A stretch of 64,000 nt of DNA, taken from NCBI GenBank assembly GCA_000727475.1, contig KL647316.1:1467750-1531749 (forward strand). The letters run 5' to 3'. Origin of the DNA: Sarcocystis neurona. Lineage: Eukaryota; Apicomplexa; Conoidasida; Eucoccidiorida; Sarcocystidae. Position numbers and translations under genes: made by a program. The notes beneath the pieces are model-generated. The model saw only the letters and a list, made by a program, of their open reading frames with translations. It did no database searches and was not told where the DNA came from. Shown here piece by piece: positions 49,922-62,600 of the stretch (its first letter is position 1; each line of letters starts with the position of its first letter).

Positions 49922-50029
49922 ACCGACTGGGTGATCGGTTTCTAGTGTCTCCAGTATACCGATTCGGTGATCGGTTTCTGGTGTCTCCAGTATACCGATT
50001 CGGTGATCGGTTTCTAGTGTCTCCAGTAT
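49922..50029. repeat. Tandem repeat, three copies of 36 nt
   Basis: Copies at 49922-49957, 49958-49993 and 49994-50029 are nearly identical (TGATCGGTTTCT, then GTGTCTCCAGTAT). The period is a multiple of three, and one plus frame reads through all copies as a 12-residue unit, YRFGDRFLVSPV. Confidence 0.96.
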
Positions 50030-50199
50030 CTATTCCGACCGTAGTTTCTGAGCGAGAAAGAGACTCAGCCCTGCCGTCCTAAGCAGGTACAGTTCTGTGA
50101 CTGGCAGAATCGTGTACGACAATTGCCAGAAACAGCTACCAGTGGAAATGAGTATTAACCGTGCGGCAGGCCGTGAACTCACAGAACGCCGCACCTGTC

Positions 50200-50268
50200 A
50201 TCATCATCGTGTTCTGTCTAGCTGGTCGAGAGTCGAATCATCATGCTCTGTCTAGCTGATCGAGAGTC
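50200..50268. repeat. Direct repeat, two copies of about 33 nt
   Basis: Both copies contain ATCATC, TCTGTCTAGCTG and TCGAGAGTCG, with a few differences between them. Confidence 0.88.
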
Positions 50269-51284
50269 GTAGGTATGCGGCGGTTTCAGTGTGTCTCACT
50301 CCTTGCGTCCAGCTTCACTGATCCACGATGTCCAATCGGGTCGCCATGAGTACAACGCAGTTCAGTTTGTGCAGCAATGCTGGGAAGCGCAAGGCTGAAC
50401 TGCCGTGACCGATGCTAATTCAAGTCTCACTTCTTCTGCTGCCGTCACTGGAAACCCTAGCAGGTATTGTACTTTTTTCAGGAAGACGCGGATGGACGAA
50501 TGCACTGCCGCTCTTCTACAAAAGTGCGTATCCTAGTTGCATATCTGTTGAGCTTGCCAGGGCTTGACTACTGGCACGCTCGTAGCATCTAGGGGGTAAG
50601 CTGCTGCCACGGGCAAGTCTCCGTTAGTGGATTCACACGCTCGTTAGGCACTGCAGCTTCTACAGCAAGGGGTTGCCATCTTACAAAACAGGATCACAGT
50701 AAGCTATAAGAGCTCCTACCGTGGTGCCCTTCAATGCAGCACGCTGAGTCGTAGTGTCTTGAAAACGCTCTCTAGGTTTCAGCCCGTGAGAGCGAACATC
50801 AGAATTCGTGACGCCTGGTCGGCTCGTACTCATTTGCAGAACAGAATGTTCGCACATGAGTCTCTGTTGATGTAGGCCTATGCGGGACACCTCTCCGTGT
50901 GGCACATGTGCTAACCCGTGTGGCGTGAATCACACAATGCCACTAGAGGCCGTGCTGGTGTAGGTATCGCATCACCTCTAGGCCGGAAGAAGAGCGCGCG
51001 AACAACACCGAAGTGCTGCAAGTGCGTCTACAAGTGACCCCCTTGCGAGAAGTAAAATGAAGTATCTTTTCTGCAGACGTTAGCACGCCTGCACCCAGTA
51101 CGGCTCTGAGGAGGTGATAGGCGCGGCTCCAAGTGCTATGTGGGCGTAAGCCTGGCTCGGATTAGCACTGCAAAGATCTTTTCAGTTTAAACGCAAACGC
51201 AAAAGAGTGCTTCAAACGAAAGAAGAGACTACGTGTGGGAGTTAAAACTCTGTGTTGTCAGCTGCCGTAGGCATTAAGCAGAAG

Positions 51285-51355
51285 CTCGCGTTGGAGACTC
51301 GCAATTTCCCGATTGATCACGTAGAAGCCACGCGTTGAAGACTCGCAATTTTCTG
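51285..51355. repeat. Short direct repeat
   Basis: Two copies of a unit with CGCGTTG, AGACTCGCAATTT, separated by about 40 nt. Confidence 0.75.
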
Positions 51356-51735
51356 CATTGAAAAAGGTGGTATTCGAACTCGCTCCGAAGCACCATAGGG
51401 AAACCATCGCTTTCTTTGTCGTCGTCTTCTGTCACCCAACCTCTATATATCATGAAGGTACTTCCTTGGTAGTAGCAGTGAATGGCACAGGATATTTCTC
51501 CGTTACAGAGTTCAGGCGTTTGTGTGTCGGGGGAGCAATGCAATATACAGACTGTTTGCCTTGAGCTTACAAAAATTCAGCAACCCATTCGTGCAGCCTG
51601 AGGCGAGCGTTTGCGATAGATGAGAAAGCGCCTTGTGGCATGTGAAAGGTGCTTCAGTGATATACATAGTTATTGGCGCCACGGTTGGGAACGGCTGACG
51701 CATAGCTTATTGAGACGTGCTGCACTATTAGGTGA

Positions 51736-51922
51736 AAATTTGAGTGGCACTCGAAAACGTTAATGCGCGATGATAGCAGCGAGAGGATCACGTATGTCGA
51801 ATGACGAATCAGCGACGCTGATATACGTGCAAATTTGAGTGGCACTCGAAAACCTTAATGCGCGATGGTAGCAGCGAGAGGATCACGTGTGTTGACAGTC
51901 AAACCAGCTACGCTGATATACG
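51736..51922. repeat. Direct repeat, two copies of about 92 nt
   Basis: Copies at 51736-51827 and 51831-51922 share TTTGAGTGGCACTCGAAAAC, TAATGCGCGATG, AGCAGCGAGAGGATCACGT and ACGCTGATATACG, with about 10-15% divergence. Confidence 0.93.
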
Positions 51923-54900
51923 AAGTGTCGCGGGGGAGAGAGTTGAAGTGGAGACTTTTACGGGATACGACGCAGTGATGCGTCGCGCACACCTCTGTGC
52001 TCACGACAGTTTCAAGCAGGTTGACCTCCCCCGATGCAGGATGCGTAAAATCGGTAATGGTTGGCAGGGTAGAGTGTGCAACTTCTGCAGAGCGGAGGTC
52101 TAAGGTCGAATGATAATGTCATTTCCTTATGGTCAAAAATCAGTGTGCGTTAGGAGCAGGGCTCGTGCAGGAATCTGTCGGGATATGCAGCGACATTTGC
52201 CCTCGCGGCGTGAACACGTCAGTGGACTATGAGAGCTAATTTTGGAGTAGCGGCCTTGGACACACTACGCTGAGTCTGTGGAGCCAAATATATATCAAGA
52301 GTGTTCGCAAACCGTGAAGCGTGTGAAGGTAGAACAGTTTTTCAATGGTAGGGCCCAAATCGAATCTGCTTACTTGGAATTGTAGTAGCGAGTAGCAAGG
52401 TGGTCCGCATCCCCACCCCACGATCTCGAGCCAGTTTGAACGTCACTGTGCAGCCTCCATTGCTTGTTATCAGCCTCAGGATAATCGTAACGGAATAACA
52501 CATCCTACTTTCTCCAACAAGGTTCGCCCTATGAAAGAAACCCGCCACTGCGTTAAGAACATATGCTTGCGTCGAACAGGCCCAAACCGAGTGCAGTGCC
52601 TGCCTTGAGGTGTTGAGAGCGGACCTTAACGGGAAGAAAAGCAGCGCACTTCTCTCCTGATCTGTCAGGCAAAGAAGGCTGATACACAAAATGTACGTCA
52701 ACGTGAATCTACCGGTGCAACACAACGTGCAGTTCGTGGTGATGTTCAGGGGCTCCTTGTTGAACGAAATTTGTACACCTAGCGTGGTGAACAGGTATCT
52801 CTGATTACACCACGGGCTTCTGAACGCTAACCAGCCTAGTGTGCTGGGGGCAGCGGGCTCTCTGCGACGGGAAACTGGGAATGGTAAAAACCAGGGAATA
52901 CGAGAAGAAGCTCCTCGAAGACTGTGTCCGCCGGTAGCACCGATTCACGTAGCCACATGTTTGGCGTCTTCATTCAACAGGCACGTTTCCTTCCGCAAGG
53001 ATTTGCAAAGCGTCTTTCTCGTTCGGGCTGCTCGATGCCGACGGGAGAGACAAAGGTAAAAAAGGAAGGCGGCGATACCGGAATGCGGCCTGACACGTTA
53101 AAATAAACAGTGGCCGTTCATGGCAACTAAGTCTCTATTTCGAAAGCATACAACGCCCCATTGCCTTCCCTGTAGAAGCTATATCCAGACCTAGTTGACT
53201 ACGGAGCGTTAGGGCGACATGCATGCGCTTGCAGGAAACTTGGGGATAGATGAGATGCAGACAGGGATTCGAATCCGCACCAGGTCAACGCCACGAGAGG
53301 TCCGTTGGCAGAGTACCGTTGCTTCTAGGGAATAGCCCTGGTATATCTGAATGTCAGCAAAGCCCAAACCGCGGCAGGCCTTCGTCGTTGTGACAACGAC
53401 ACCACTGATTGAGGGTAATGCGTATTTGGACTGTTCATCGGAAGTGTCACTGCCCTTTTAAACCCACCTCGGTAGTGGAGCCGTAAGTGTGATACTGCCG
53501 TCATTGCATAAAACCCGGGAGTGTTGTCACGCAACTGCGCAGTTTGTTTACCACCGTCGAAGCAGCTAATCGATGCAACAGCGAGCTCTCAGTCGTCACG
53601 TGCGACTCAAACATCAACAGGCCTATCTCCGGTGTATACCGTTATGTGTCAAGCACTGCTTGCAGCTGAGCGAAATTGCTGGGGTGCTACGTACGTGTAT
53701 GCAGCGTTAAACGGTTACGGACTGACGTTTCTGGTGGCGCCAGTACAGGGTTGAGTCAATCACCACAGGCGTCCGCCATGCGTCTTCTGCGATGATAGTG
53801 CTTTGCGAAGTTTGCTTCGCTCTGCGTGAGTGCTTGAGGCGCCAATCGTTCGCGGCCGTTGTCATACAGAGTCACCTTCTGCTGCCGTGTTCCTATACTG
53901 CTCACACAGTTGCATGCTACGTGCGCGTCGCGACGATGTGAAGTAGGAAAACCTAACAGTCTTTTAAAGGACTGTCTAGGTGGGCGGTCGCATTTAGGAA
54001 ACAGCCTTTCTACGTAAGTCAGCAAGCCAGACCATCTACTGAGTGACTGGTGGTGTGCGCGCGGGGAGACGTTACGCGCTCGTGAATGCCAAACGTAGAG
54101 ACTTCGTCGTCTGCTGCCCGCGAAACCGATGTTAAATTCTTGGCTGCTCTGCTGCAGGTGAGGGTGGTGTCGGTTTGTTCACGTTTACGTGTCAGGTCGC
54201 TGAACACGAGTCAAACGCGCATTATGCAATTGCATACAAGGTGACACTAGGGGGCGCAATGCCTCGATCAGCACTTCGGTTAGGCTCAATAGTTTTTGAT
54301 AGTCACACATGTCCTAGTGGACGACAAGACCCAACTGTCCGCCTCTCACACGACCAAACGGTTTGTCGATCTTCCATTTAAGGAAGATTAGCGATGGAAG
54401 GCAAAGCGGATACACGCGCACTATGTACGAGACGCCCGTGTGCAGCACACGGTGGCGTAAGGGTAGCTTTCTGGACCGCAAGCCGTTTTTGCACCTGAGG
54501 GATGTCCCTGGTTATGTGAGTGAATATTAATGCGTTGTAAACATGGGAAGCCCAGCGAATCTGTACGAAGCAGACGTCGTACAAGGCGAAGTTACCCGAG
54601 TGAGGCCCAGTGTACACCCTCAGAATCATCTACCAGACCAAACGGCGCGGCATGTCAACTGTGTACGAAAGAAGCAAACCATTATGTCCTTTTTTTGGAG
54701 GTCGAACAGAAAACCTATACGGCGAGAGTCAGGGGATCGTCGTAGCCGAACCCCGTGCCAAACGCATAGGTTCTGATACAACTGAGACATTTGCGCTTCT
54801 GCACAGAAGTGCGGTTCAACAAAGCAGAAGCCATCCACAGAAGCTCGTGCTCAGGACTGTGTTTGCATGTCTAACGTGGAGAGAGCGGGAAGAACTGTTT

Positions 54901-56548
54901 TCGATGCTGCTGAAGATGACGGACCCTGCTGTGAGCATGGAGCAAAACAGCATCCTAAAACAGCACGACATTCATGGCTGGCCTCATGCCTCTAAAGACG
55001 TAGGGCTTTGCGCGGCTGACCAGAGTTGACAAGGGTAAGGATCCGTTGAGACTGAATGTTGTCTGTTATATTATTGCCAACAGGTTGTGGGGCTGGAAAT
55101 ATTCTATCATTTTACAATTCACTCTGAGCAACGGCTAACGAGCCGACGTCATTACGCGGCTCAGCAGTGCTCAGGAACGTTGTCGACTAGACTGCCTTAC
55201 GTTGCGTGCAAGTCTGTATTTTTTGGTGCTCTTCAAGTAGAATCTCCTTTCACGATGCCCTGGTGGTTACGACTTTCGATTGTACGTGGTATACACTGCT
55301 CGCACTGGTTCATGCGTAGAGGCGGCTCTATTTCATTCGCCGTGTTCTCCAGCGACAAAAATGTCATGCTTCTGCAGAAGGAGAAACCACCGCATGCTTT
55401 CCGTGTGTAAGCACATTATGGGATAACGTAATGTCAGAGGGTTGCCTTTACCTGAGAACGGAGGCCTGCGCATGTTGGTTCGATCTTAACTGAGCAGACT
55501 CTGTCGTGCGAGCGTCACCCACCCGGGTTGGCGAGTCCCCCCTCTTGTGCTAGACTGCTGCGCGTGCCGGTGCAATCGCTAGGAACCTGAACAGGAAGAA
55601 AACGAATGTCTGCATCACTTCTAAACCTCGCACGGCAAACGGACAATGACAAGCGATGCGTCTTGGGAAAAATTCTAGATGCGCTTTTCCCGGAGAATTT
55701 GAATGTTTTGTCTCTGTAAGTTTTCAGCGAGTGGAAACGCCGCAGAGCAACAAGTGCAGCCGGCGGAGAGAAGGCTGCAACACCAGATTCAGAAGACACT
55801 CGATTTCATTAGAAGGGACAGGCTGGCCACGCTTACTCGCGTGTTAGAGTCTACGAGGATACAAGTAGTTGCAGAAGTTCTGAACTTGTCAATGGTGACT
55901 CGGGCGGATCTGCAGTACCCCAGGCACACAAAGGCAATTACCTGGCGCGGTTCGTTTAACAGTGGTACGTTTAATGAATTATCATTTCCTGCTGCGAAAG
56001 ACATAGGGCGCAAGGGATGGAGTTCAATGTTGAAGGACCGAAGAGATCCTGGTGACTGACCAGGTAGCAGCATATGTTGTGAGGAGTTCGACGGTCTCTA
56101 AGTAGGTCTCTAAATATGCCTATCAGCATATTCTCAACCCTTAGTCTCGCCATTAACAATCGCTCCGAAGCGTCGGCTGCGGATCTGAAGCGCCACTTTA
56201 GATTCAAAATCACACAGGACAATGCGCGTATGAATAAAAATAAGGCTGAAGGCCTTCCAATGTCACATGAGCCACATAGACTGGCTGTCCCTTTTGACGG
56301 TTCTGTACCTGGAGAGCTGCACCTTAGAACAGGCTGACACGGAGGGCGTCGTGCAATTGAACTTCAGACCAGTGTGCGCAAGACTAACGGCTGCAACGTA
56401 AACTTCAAAGAATAGAATAGATGCGAGCCACAGCGGCCTAAAACAGTTGTCTGACAGGGTGTACAGCTTGACTGTACCAGAGCGGCGGTGCAGCCGGGAC
56501 GATCCCCCTTTGGAACTGACACGGACACGCTGGCGATAAGACGTACGT

Positions 56549-56618
56549 CTTAAAACTGACTGTAGTAGACTTTCTGACGAACGTTTTAAAACTGACTGCA
56601 GTAGACTTTCGCGACGAA
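56549..56618. repeat. Tandem repeat, two copies with 36-nt period
   Basis: Both copies contain TTAAAACTGACTG and AGTAGACTTTC. The period equals that of the repeat at 49.9 kb, but the sequences are unrelated. Confidence 0.9.
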
Positions 56619-59600
56619 GTGGAAGCTTCACGCAAGGATCCATTCATCTTCAAAGTGTTGTTTTTCTTTCCAACAACTGGCTGTCCCGGAGAAACATGTT
56701 TTTTGGCGTGTATGGCCACTGAAAAACCGGATATCTCGTAAACTGTGTCAGTCCTGACCAGCTATCTGACTGCGATGGAACCTGCAGCGTGAGTGCTGTT
56801 TCACGGACCTTTCAACGCAGGTTGGAACAACATGGACTTGTGGGAAAACACAGAATTTCACAGCGAAAATCAACAAGCCAAGGCATCCGCTGACAGCGGT
56901 TGAGGACAGTGAGAAAGGCAAGAGCCTTTCTCACATCAGGCGTCAGTTGGAAAGACGGGATTATCTTAGTTGCTGAGATGCTGCACAGAGTGAGTCACGG
57001 TTTTTGGTTACTGAACGACGATGCTCTTTGTTCTGCGTTGTGTGAAGCTATCTTGTTTCTTTGATGGGACGCCAATGCCGCTCACGCTTTTCATGTTTCT
57101 AGATAAGCGTTCCTGTTGACGACGAAAAAGGTGTGCCCCTGCCAAGAAGCAGCCGATGTGTGGTTTTATTTATTACAGTGCTCCGAAGTGTGCACTGGTG
57201 AACGATACAGGGTCTTCTACGGACTGGCATCCTGGCAGAATCTGACGGGTAATCAACAAAGAAATATATGAAGCAGGTGCACTGGACTGGGGTGAGGAAG
57301 CTGGGTAACTGAAATGGGGAGCTGGGCTGATAGACATCGCACCACCCCATGGTCCGACAAACTTACAGGTAGACCTGCACGTCAGCGTCCGGCGCAGGGG
57401 ATGCCTTAAACGCCCGCTGTTGTGGTATGTAAGAAGCGTAAACATCCAGGCCGCAGCGCTTAAGCGCTTTCGCAACCTTCACAATGGGTGGCACTCGTGG
57501 TGAACCAAAGGCAGCGGCGACATTCATCAATAAGTGTGGTACCGTTTCTCTATGTTTCAAGCTGTAGGCAGTGCTAAAAATCTTTGGAACTGCAGCCTAA
57601 AGGGAATGGGACGAATCGCAGGGGTCTAGGGGTCTGAGGTCACAGTCTAGAAGGCAGTCGCCCTGGAAGGAATGCTTCATTGTGCTTACGACTGGCACAG
57701 TGCTTTCGGAAACATGTAATGAAGTTTGACAGACATGTTCGGGCAGCCCACCGGCGACACCGTATTACTACAATAATTGAGCACGCGGCTCCGTCGAAGA
57801 ATAGAGGCCCTGGTGCAGACTTACACGACCATTTGAGCTAGTGTGCTGCAGCGAGGTCAGTCAAGAGTGACAATCTTTTGTAGATTCGGTGACCCACGGT
57901 TAAAGCATACAGTTTGACAACCCCTCCGTCGCCAAGTGGAGCAGAGGCGTAAAGACCGCCTGAACATTGATTGGGCGAACGAAGGTAGTATCTTGATTAC
58001 TAACAGGGAGGAAGACACGAGACCCTGTTTCGCTGACGCATCCGCTGTGCATGCGGACAGACCGTGGGACGATAGATATCTTGAAGGCACTGAAGCCCTA
58101 GCCTGGCCTGAACATATGAGCTGACGCTGTGCAACTACTAGCAGCAGGTGCAGCCGATTCTGTTCAAGAAGCCGCCTCTTCCGGCCCTGACAAACGTTCA
58201 ACATTTAAACACGCAGCTGGAAGTATGTATGGCAGCGCCACCCGTCGTTCCTTGATTGGGAGACTGACTTTATCAACGCAATAAGAGACGGACTGCCTGT
58301 TTTTACGCGACGGAGAAAGCACTGCGACGGGTCAAGGGCCTGTGGAGCAAATACGTAACTGGAGGGAAAAAAATTGACTGTCGTAGCGTGGCAGAGTCCA
58401 TTTCAGAATTGCAAAGAAAGCACCTGTTTTGAGTGTTGGAACGGTAATTGCGGACCTGTGATGGTACCTTGACATCGGAACTACGCATGCAATCTGTGTG
58501 GCCTCCGGTGTCGGTTACAGGAGTATGCATACTGATAGCACAGGCTACCGTCACGAATCTAGAATTTAGGGCGAAAGTTACTGATGCTGACGACAGCTGT
58601 GCCGGCTGCTCAAACCGCAGGGATTAATTTTGCCATTCACACCTGGGTGAATCGACTCAACGCTTACGGATGTGTTGAAGACGCTCTCATTTGAGAAGTG
58701 TTGCCGCAGCAGACGTGAAAGCAATATTCGAAAGAGAGCTGTTGACGAGGTGACCATGATATTAAACATACAATACAGCGGTCCCCCTAATACACTCACC
58801 GTACCCAGCACGTAAGCGTGTGCCACACCACAACGGTGACATGAGCGAGTGGTAAGGGAGAGGGATATACGGAGCACGGTAGCGTTGTTGGACAGTGCAA
58901 TCTTGTTGCTCGACATCGAATGGGGAAAAGGGAACCGTTCAGTGTAGCGCGTGAGAAGTGCACACGCACTTACCTCCTGCAATTGGTGAGCTCTCTTACC
59001 GTTCGGTGTTGCCACCGTGTTTAGCGTGTTTGTTGATTGTTCGTACGAATTTCAAGTGAAGTATATCATCTGCTGCATGAGACAGAAGTATTTGGGTGTG
59101 AGCGGAAAATTTTATGGGGTCACAGTTGCCGGTGAACCAACAAAGCCAGAAGCCCCGCTTCCACTGGCATTTGGAAACAAGTCGGAAGGATACTGTTGAA
59201 GTCGTACGTCTGACGGTTACCATGAAGCTGATGTCTGGTGCTTTGTCAGGACGCCGCAGGACTTTTGAATGTGAAACTATTCATATCTAAAGGGCTGCGT
59301 AGCACGCAATTCCTGCTCATTCGCTTTTGAATGTTCCCTCATCACTTCTTCTGGAAGCTGTTGCGAGTGATTGTATCGAAGCAGTTCTGGATGGAAGCCA
59401 ACGTTGGGCAGGCTCCGAGTTACGTACTACTGCGAAAAAGAGCGAGGAGGTGATAATAATCACATCTAAACTATCGTTTAGCAGGAAGTGGAAGCTGGAA
59501 TCGAATTTAGCATTACGGGAAGGAAGAGATCCCCGGCGGCTCGCGTGATTAAGTTGCTGGCCAATGTACGCTAGGTAGCAATCGCATGGGAACACTTCGT

Positions 59601-62600
59601 ATGTGAAGAAAACATATAACGTTCCGCTGCTACAGGGATGTTTTGAGCCTCCGCGTCGCAGTAGTGTACAGTCGATGTCACTCACTTATCTCGGTTGCTG
59701 GAAACTCGGGCTCGCATCCTGAAGCTGAGGTGGACTGGGCGAAGCTTGTTAATGTGCCACACAGAGGTGCACTTTGGTGTAAACTCAAGAGTAAGGGCAT
59801 CACTGGGTCGACCTTGCGTGACTTCTAGCCAGCACCTCTTCTCGCATCACCACGGACGCGTTGTACTGCCTGAAAACGATGTAATTTTCAGCCCATAAAG
59901 CCCGGAGACAGTGGTGTTGAGGAGGGCGGCCGTGCGACGGAGTCTCATTGTGGGCCACTGCTCGTTCAGGTTGGGGGAGAGCAAAACACACCAAGCCTGA
60001 CGTGGACCGGTGTGAATGGAATGGGAAGGCCGTTGAACGCAACCAAGACAAGACGTGAACTGGGACACCTGCAGGAACCCACTAAACTCTATACATCCTT
60101 GGCCTCAATTCCGCCTGCGACCAGGGGTAAACACCTTCAGGATTAGCGCAACGCATGTGCCCAGCTGCAAGAAACTACAGTCTACACATGCCAGGTGTTT
60201 CCGTCCCCCGGAGAAGCGACGCTTGATGGCAACAACTATAAATACGAAAAACGTGGAAACTCTCTTTGTCTCATCCTGATTGTCAGTAGCTTGAAGAGAT
60301 GAGGGGAAGACTTTGCGGGAACCTTGAGGTTTTTGCGTACCGACGCCCACCGGAAGCAACTTGTCAGGTGGCACGTAGACACGGTCGCGTATTCAATGAT
60401 GACGGTTTCTCTGACTGTGCTACTGTCATTGTTGTGTTTGAAAGGCACTTGTAGAGCTGTAGGAGAGGGATGACCACAGGCGTGATTGGTCGCTAGGCGA
60501 CAGCATAGCTGTGGTCGTGGCAGAACGTCCGAAGATCCTGACAAGCCAAGAAGTGTCACTTTGAGAATGATGTTTACGCTGCAGAGCCACGGTTCTCCAA
60601 AATACGTGCATAATAATGATACAGACAGGCACGTGCTAGTTGTTCGGTATTTGTTCCCGCCGCAACACCGACATGCGTCAAATTCGATGCGAACAGAAGC
60701 AGAAGATGGCTGCAGTTGGTTTGCTCATACTTTGAATAGAACCATTGTGTATAGGTTCGGCGCATGGAAAGGTGGCAGCTGTCACAATTTTAGTGCGTTG
60801 TGCTTCCTTGGAGACTCTTCATTTGCCACGTTGAAACCGCACTGCACTGTTCAGACGCCGTTGGGCACCTGCAGACGAGGGGCTCAACGACAAAAGCTCA
60901 ACGACAAAACGCTGAGGTTTGTCATAACCGCCCAACCACCAGGCTAAAACTCACCTGTCATAGTGCGGGAAAGCTAAAACCTTGCCAAGCCACGATGGGG
61001 TGGTACATTTGAGAAAGTGGCAAAAGAATGACGCTCTGCTGTGACAGGGCTCGGGATTCAAGAAGGGCAGACCTGCGTCAGGTGCACAGGACAAGTGTGC
61101 CCATACATATGTAGAGATACAGACAGTCACTGTACGTGTACACGCGAAACGAACATAAAGGAATAGTGACGTCGATTGCCTGGTTACTCAGTAAGCCCAC
61201 AAAAGGCGGCAGCGTGGAAGAAAACACGGAACATAACCTTTACCGATTTAGAATTTTTTTTTGCGAAGAAGGCTGCAAGTCCGTATGCACTTAAATGGTC
61301 ATCGTTGGTGAAACTTGTCTGTACACGCGTTGCACGATGTGGACCTACAAGAATGTGCGTGACGACGTGGTGACACTTTAGGCGGTCTTCAGGGAGTCGC
61401 CTTGCAATGGATGTCGTGGCGCGTTACGAGTGGAAAAAAGAAGGTTGCATTCTGTATTTCTTTTGTATATGTTTTTGGCGCGGGACGTGTTTGGTCTACG
61501 TACAATCTTCTTTTGTTTGAATGCCTGTTTGTGCTGGGTAGTGACGCCACCGTCCCGATTCTCTCTGAAAAGCTCTGTGAACCCGGCGGGACTCAATGCC
61601 CCTGTGCTGTTATCGCCCGTTCTCCTGCTCTGGACAGTTCACGTCTTACGTGCCATAATTCTCTTAAGTAAGGAAGGCAGCGTGACGCCCTATCTCAGCG
61701 ATGTTGCCTAGAGTATCTCCACACGTGGCTAGGGCACTCTCACCCTTGTACAACCGCTTTTCTACGATAAAATCAGGCTGCTGTGAGAACGGCAGTGCTC
61801 CGTGTCTGGGGCAACAGTGAAGGGCCTCGTACGTGTGCTATTGGCTAGTCCACCGACTAGCGATATTCGTTGAATTTGCTGCGGTGCTGAGGATGAGGAA
61901 GAGACACCGCCTTTTCGAGAACCGTTGCGAAGTCCACAGACGTAAAAGGTTGCTGTTTCAGACCTGCGGTAGGCGGCGCGGCGCCGGCAACCAAAGCGAG
62001 TCATGCAGTATGCAGTGTTTTGGGAAAGAAGACTAATGTCCCCAAAACGCCCTTAATTAACAGTGTCACTCGGCAGCGACTGGTAAGCAGAAGTATTGGT
62101 GAAGCGTTCTGCAATGAGGCCCGCAAGAATACGAGCTGATGTTTCGCTAAGAAATTGAGCTGCCACGAAGGAATAGGCTCAATAGGTGCTTATCCTGTAA
62201 TACAGAAGATGTCAGGAGGAAGTTCTTAAACAAAGAAAGTAAACGCGTCGGAGTGTGTGGCGAAACAGTTCAACCGTGAGAAAGGGATGCCGAGAAGATG
62301 AGAAATTAGACTGAGAGTATGCGTGTTACGACTAATATAATGTCCGTTGTGCAGAGAACTCAAAAGTGGGACAGGTCACAAAAAGCGCTGGGAACGAGGT
62401 CAAAAAACTGTTGGGAGGGCGAGAAAATGAGAAAACTAACTGAGCGCGTGCTGTTATGCATTTAAGGGACAACCTTCCGCGCACAGGTATGATTGTAATT
62501 AAAACCTTGATTCAGGGTATAGTTCACAGCGTATCGGTGATATGTTCTCACCGTAGGTTTGAAGGTAAGCATTACTCCATTTGGACTCCTCACAGGTTGG

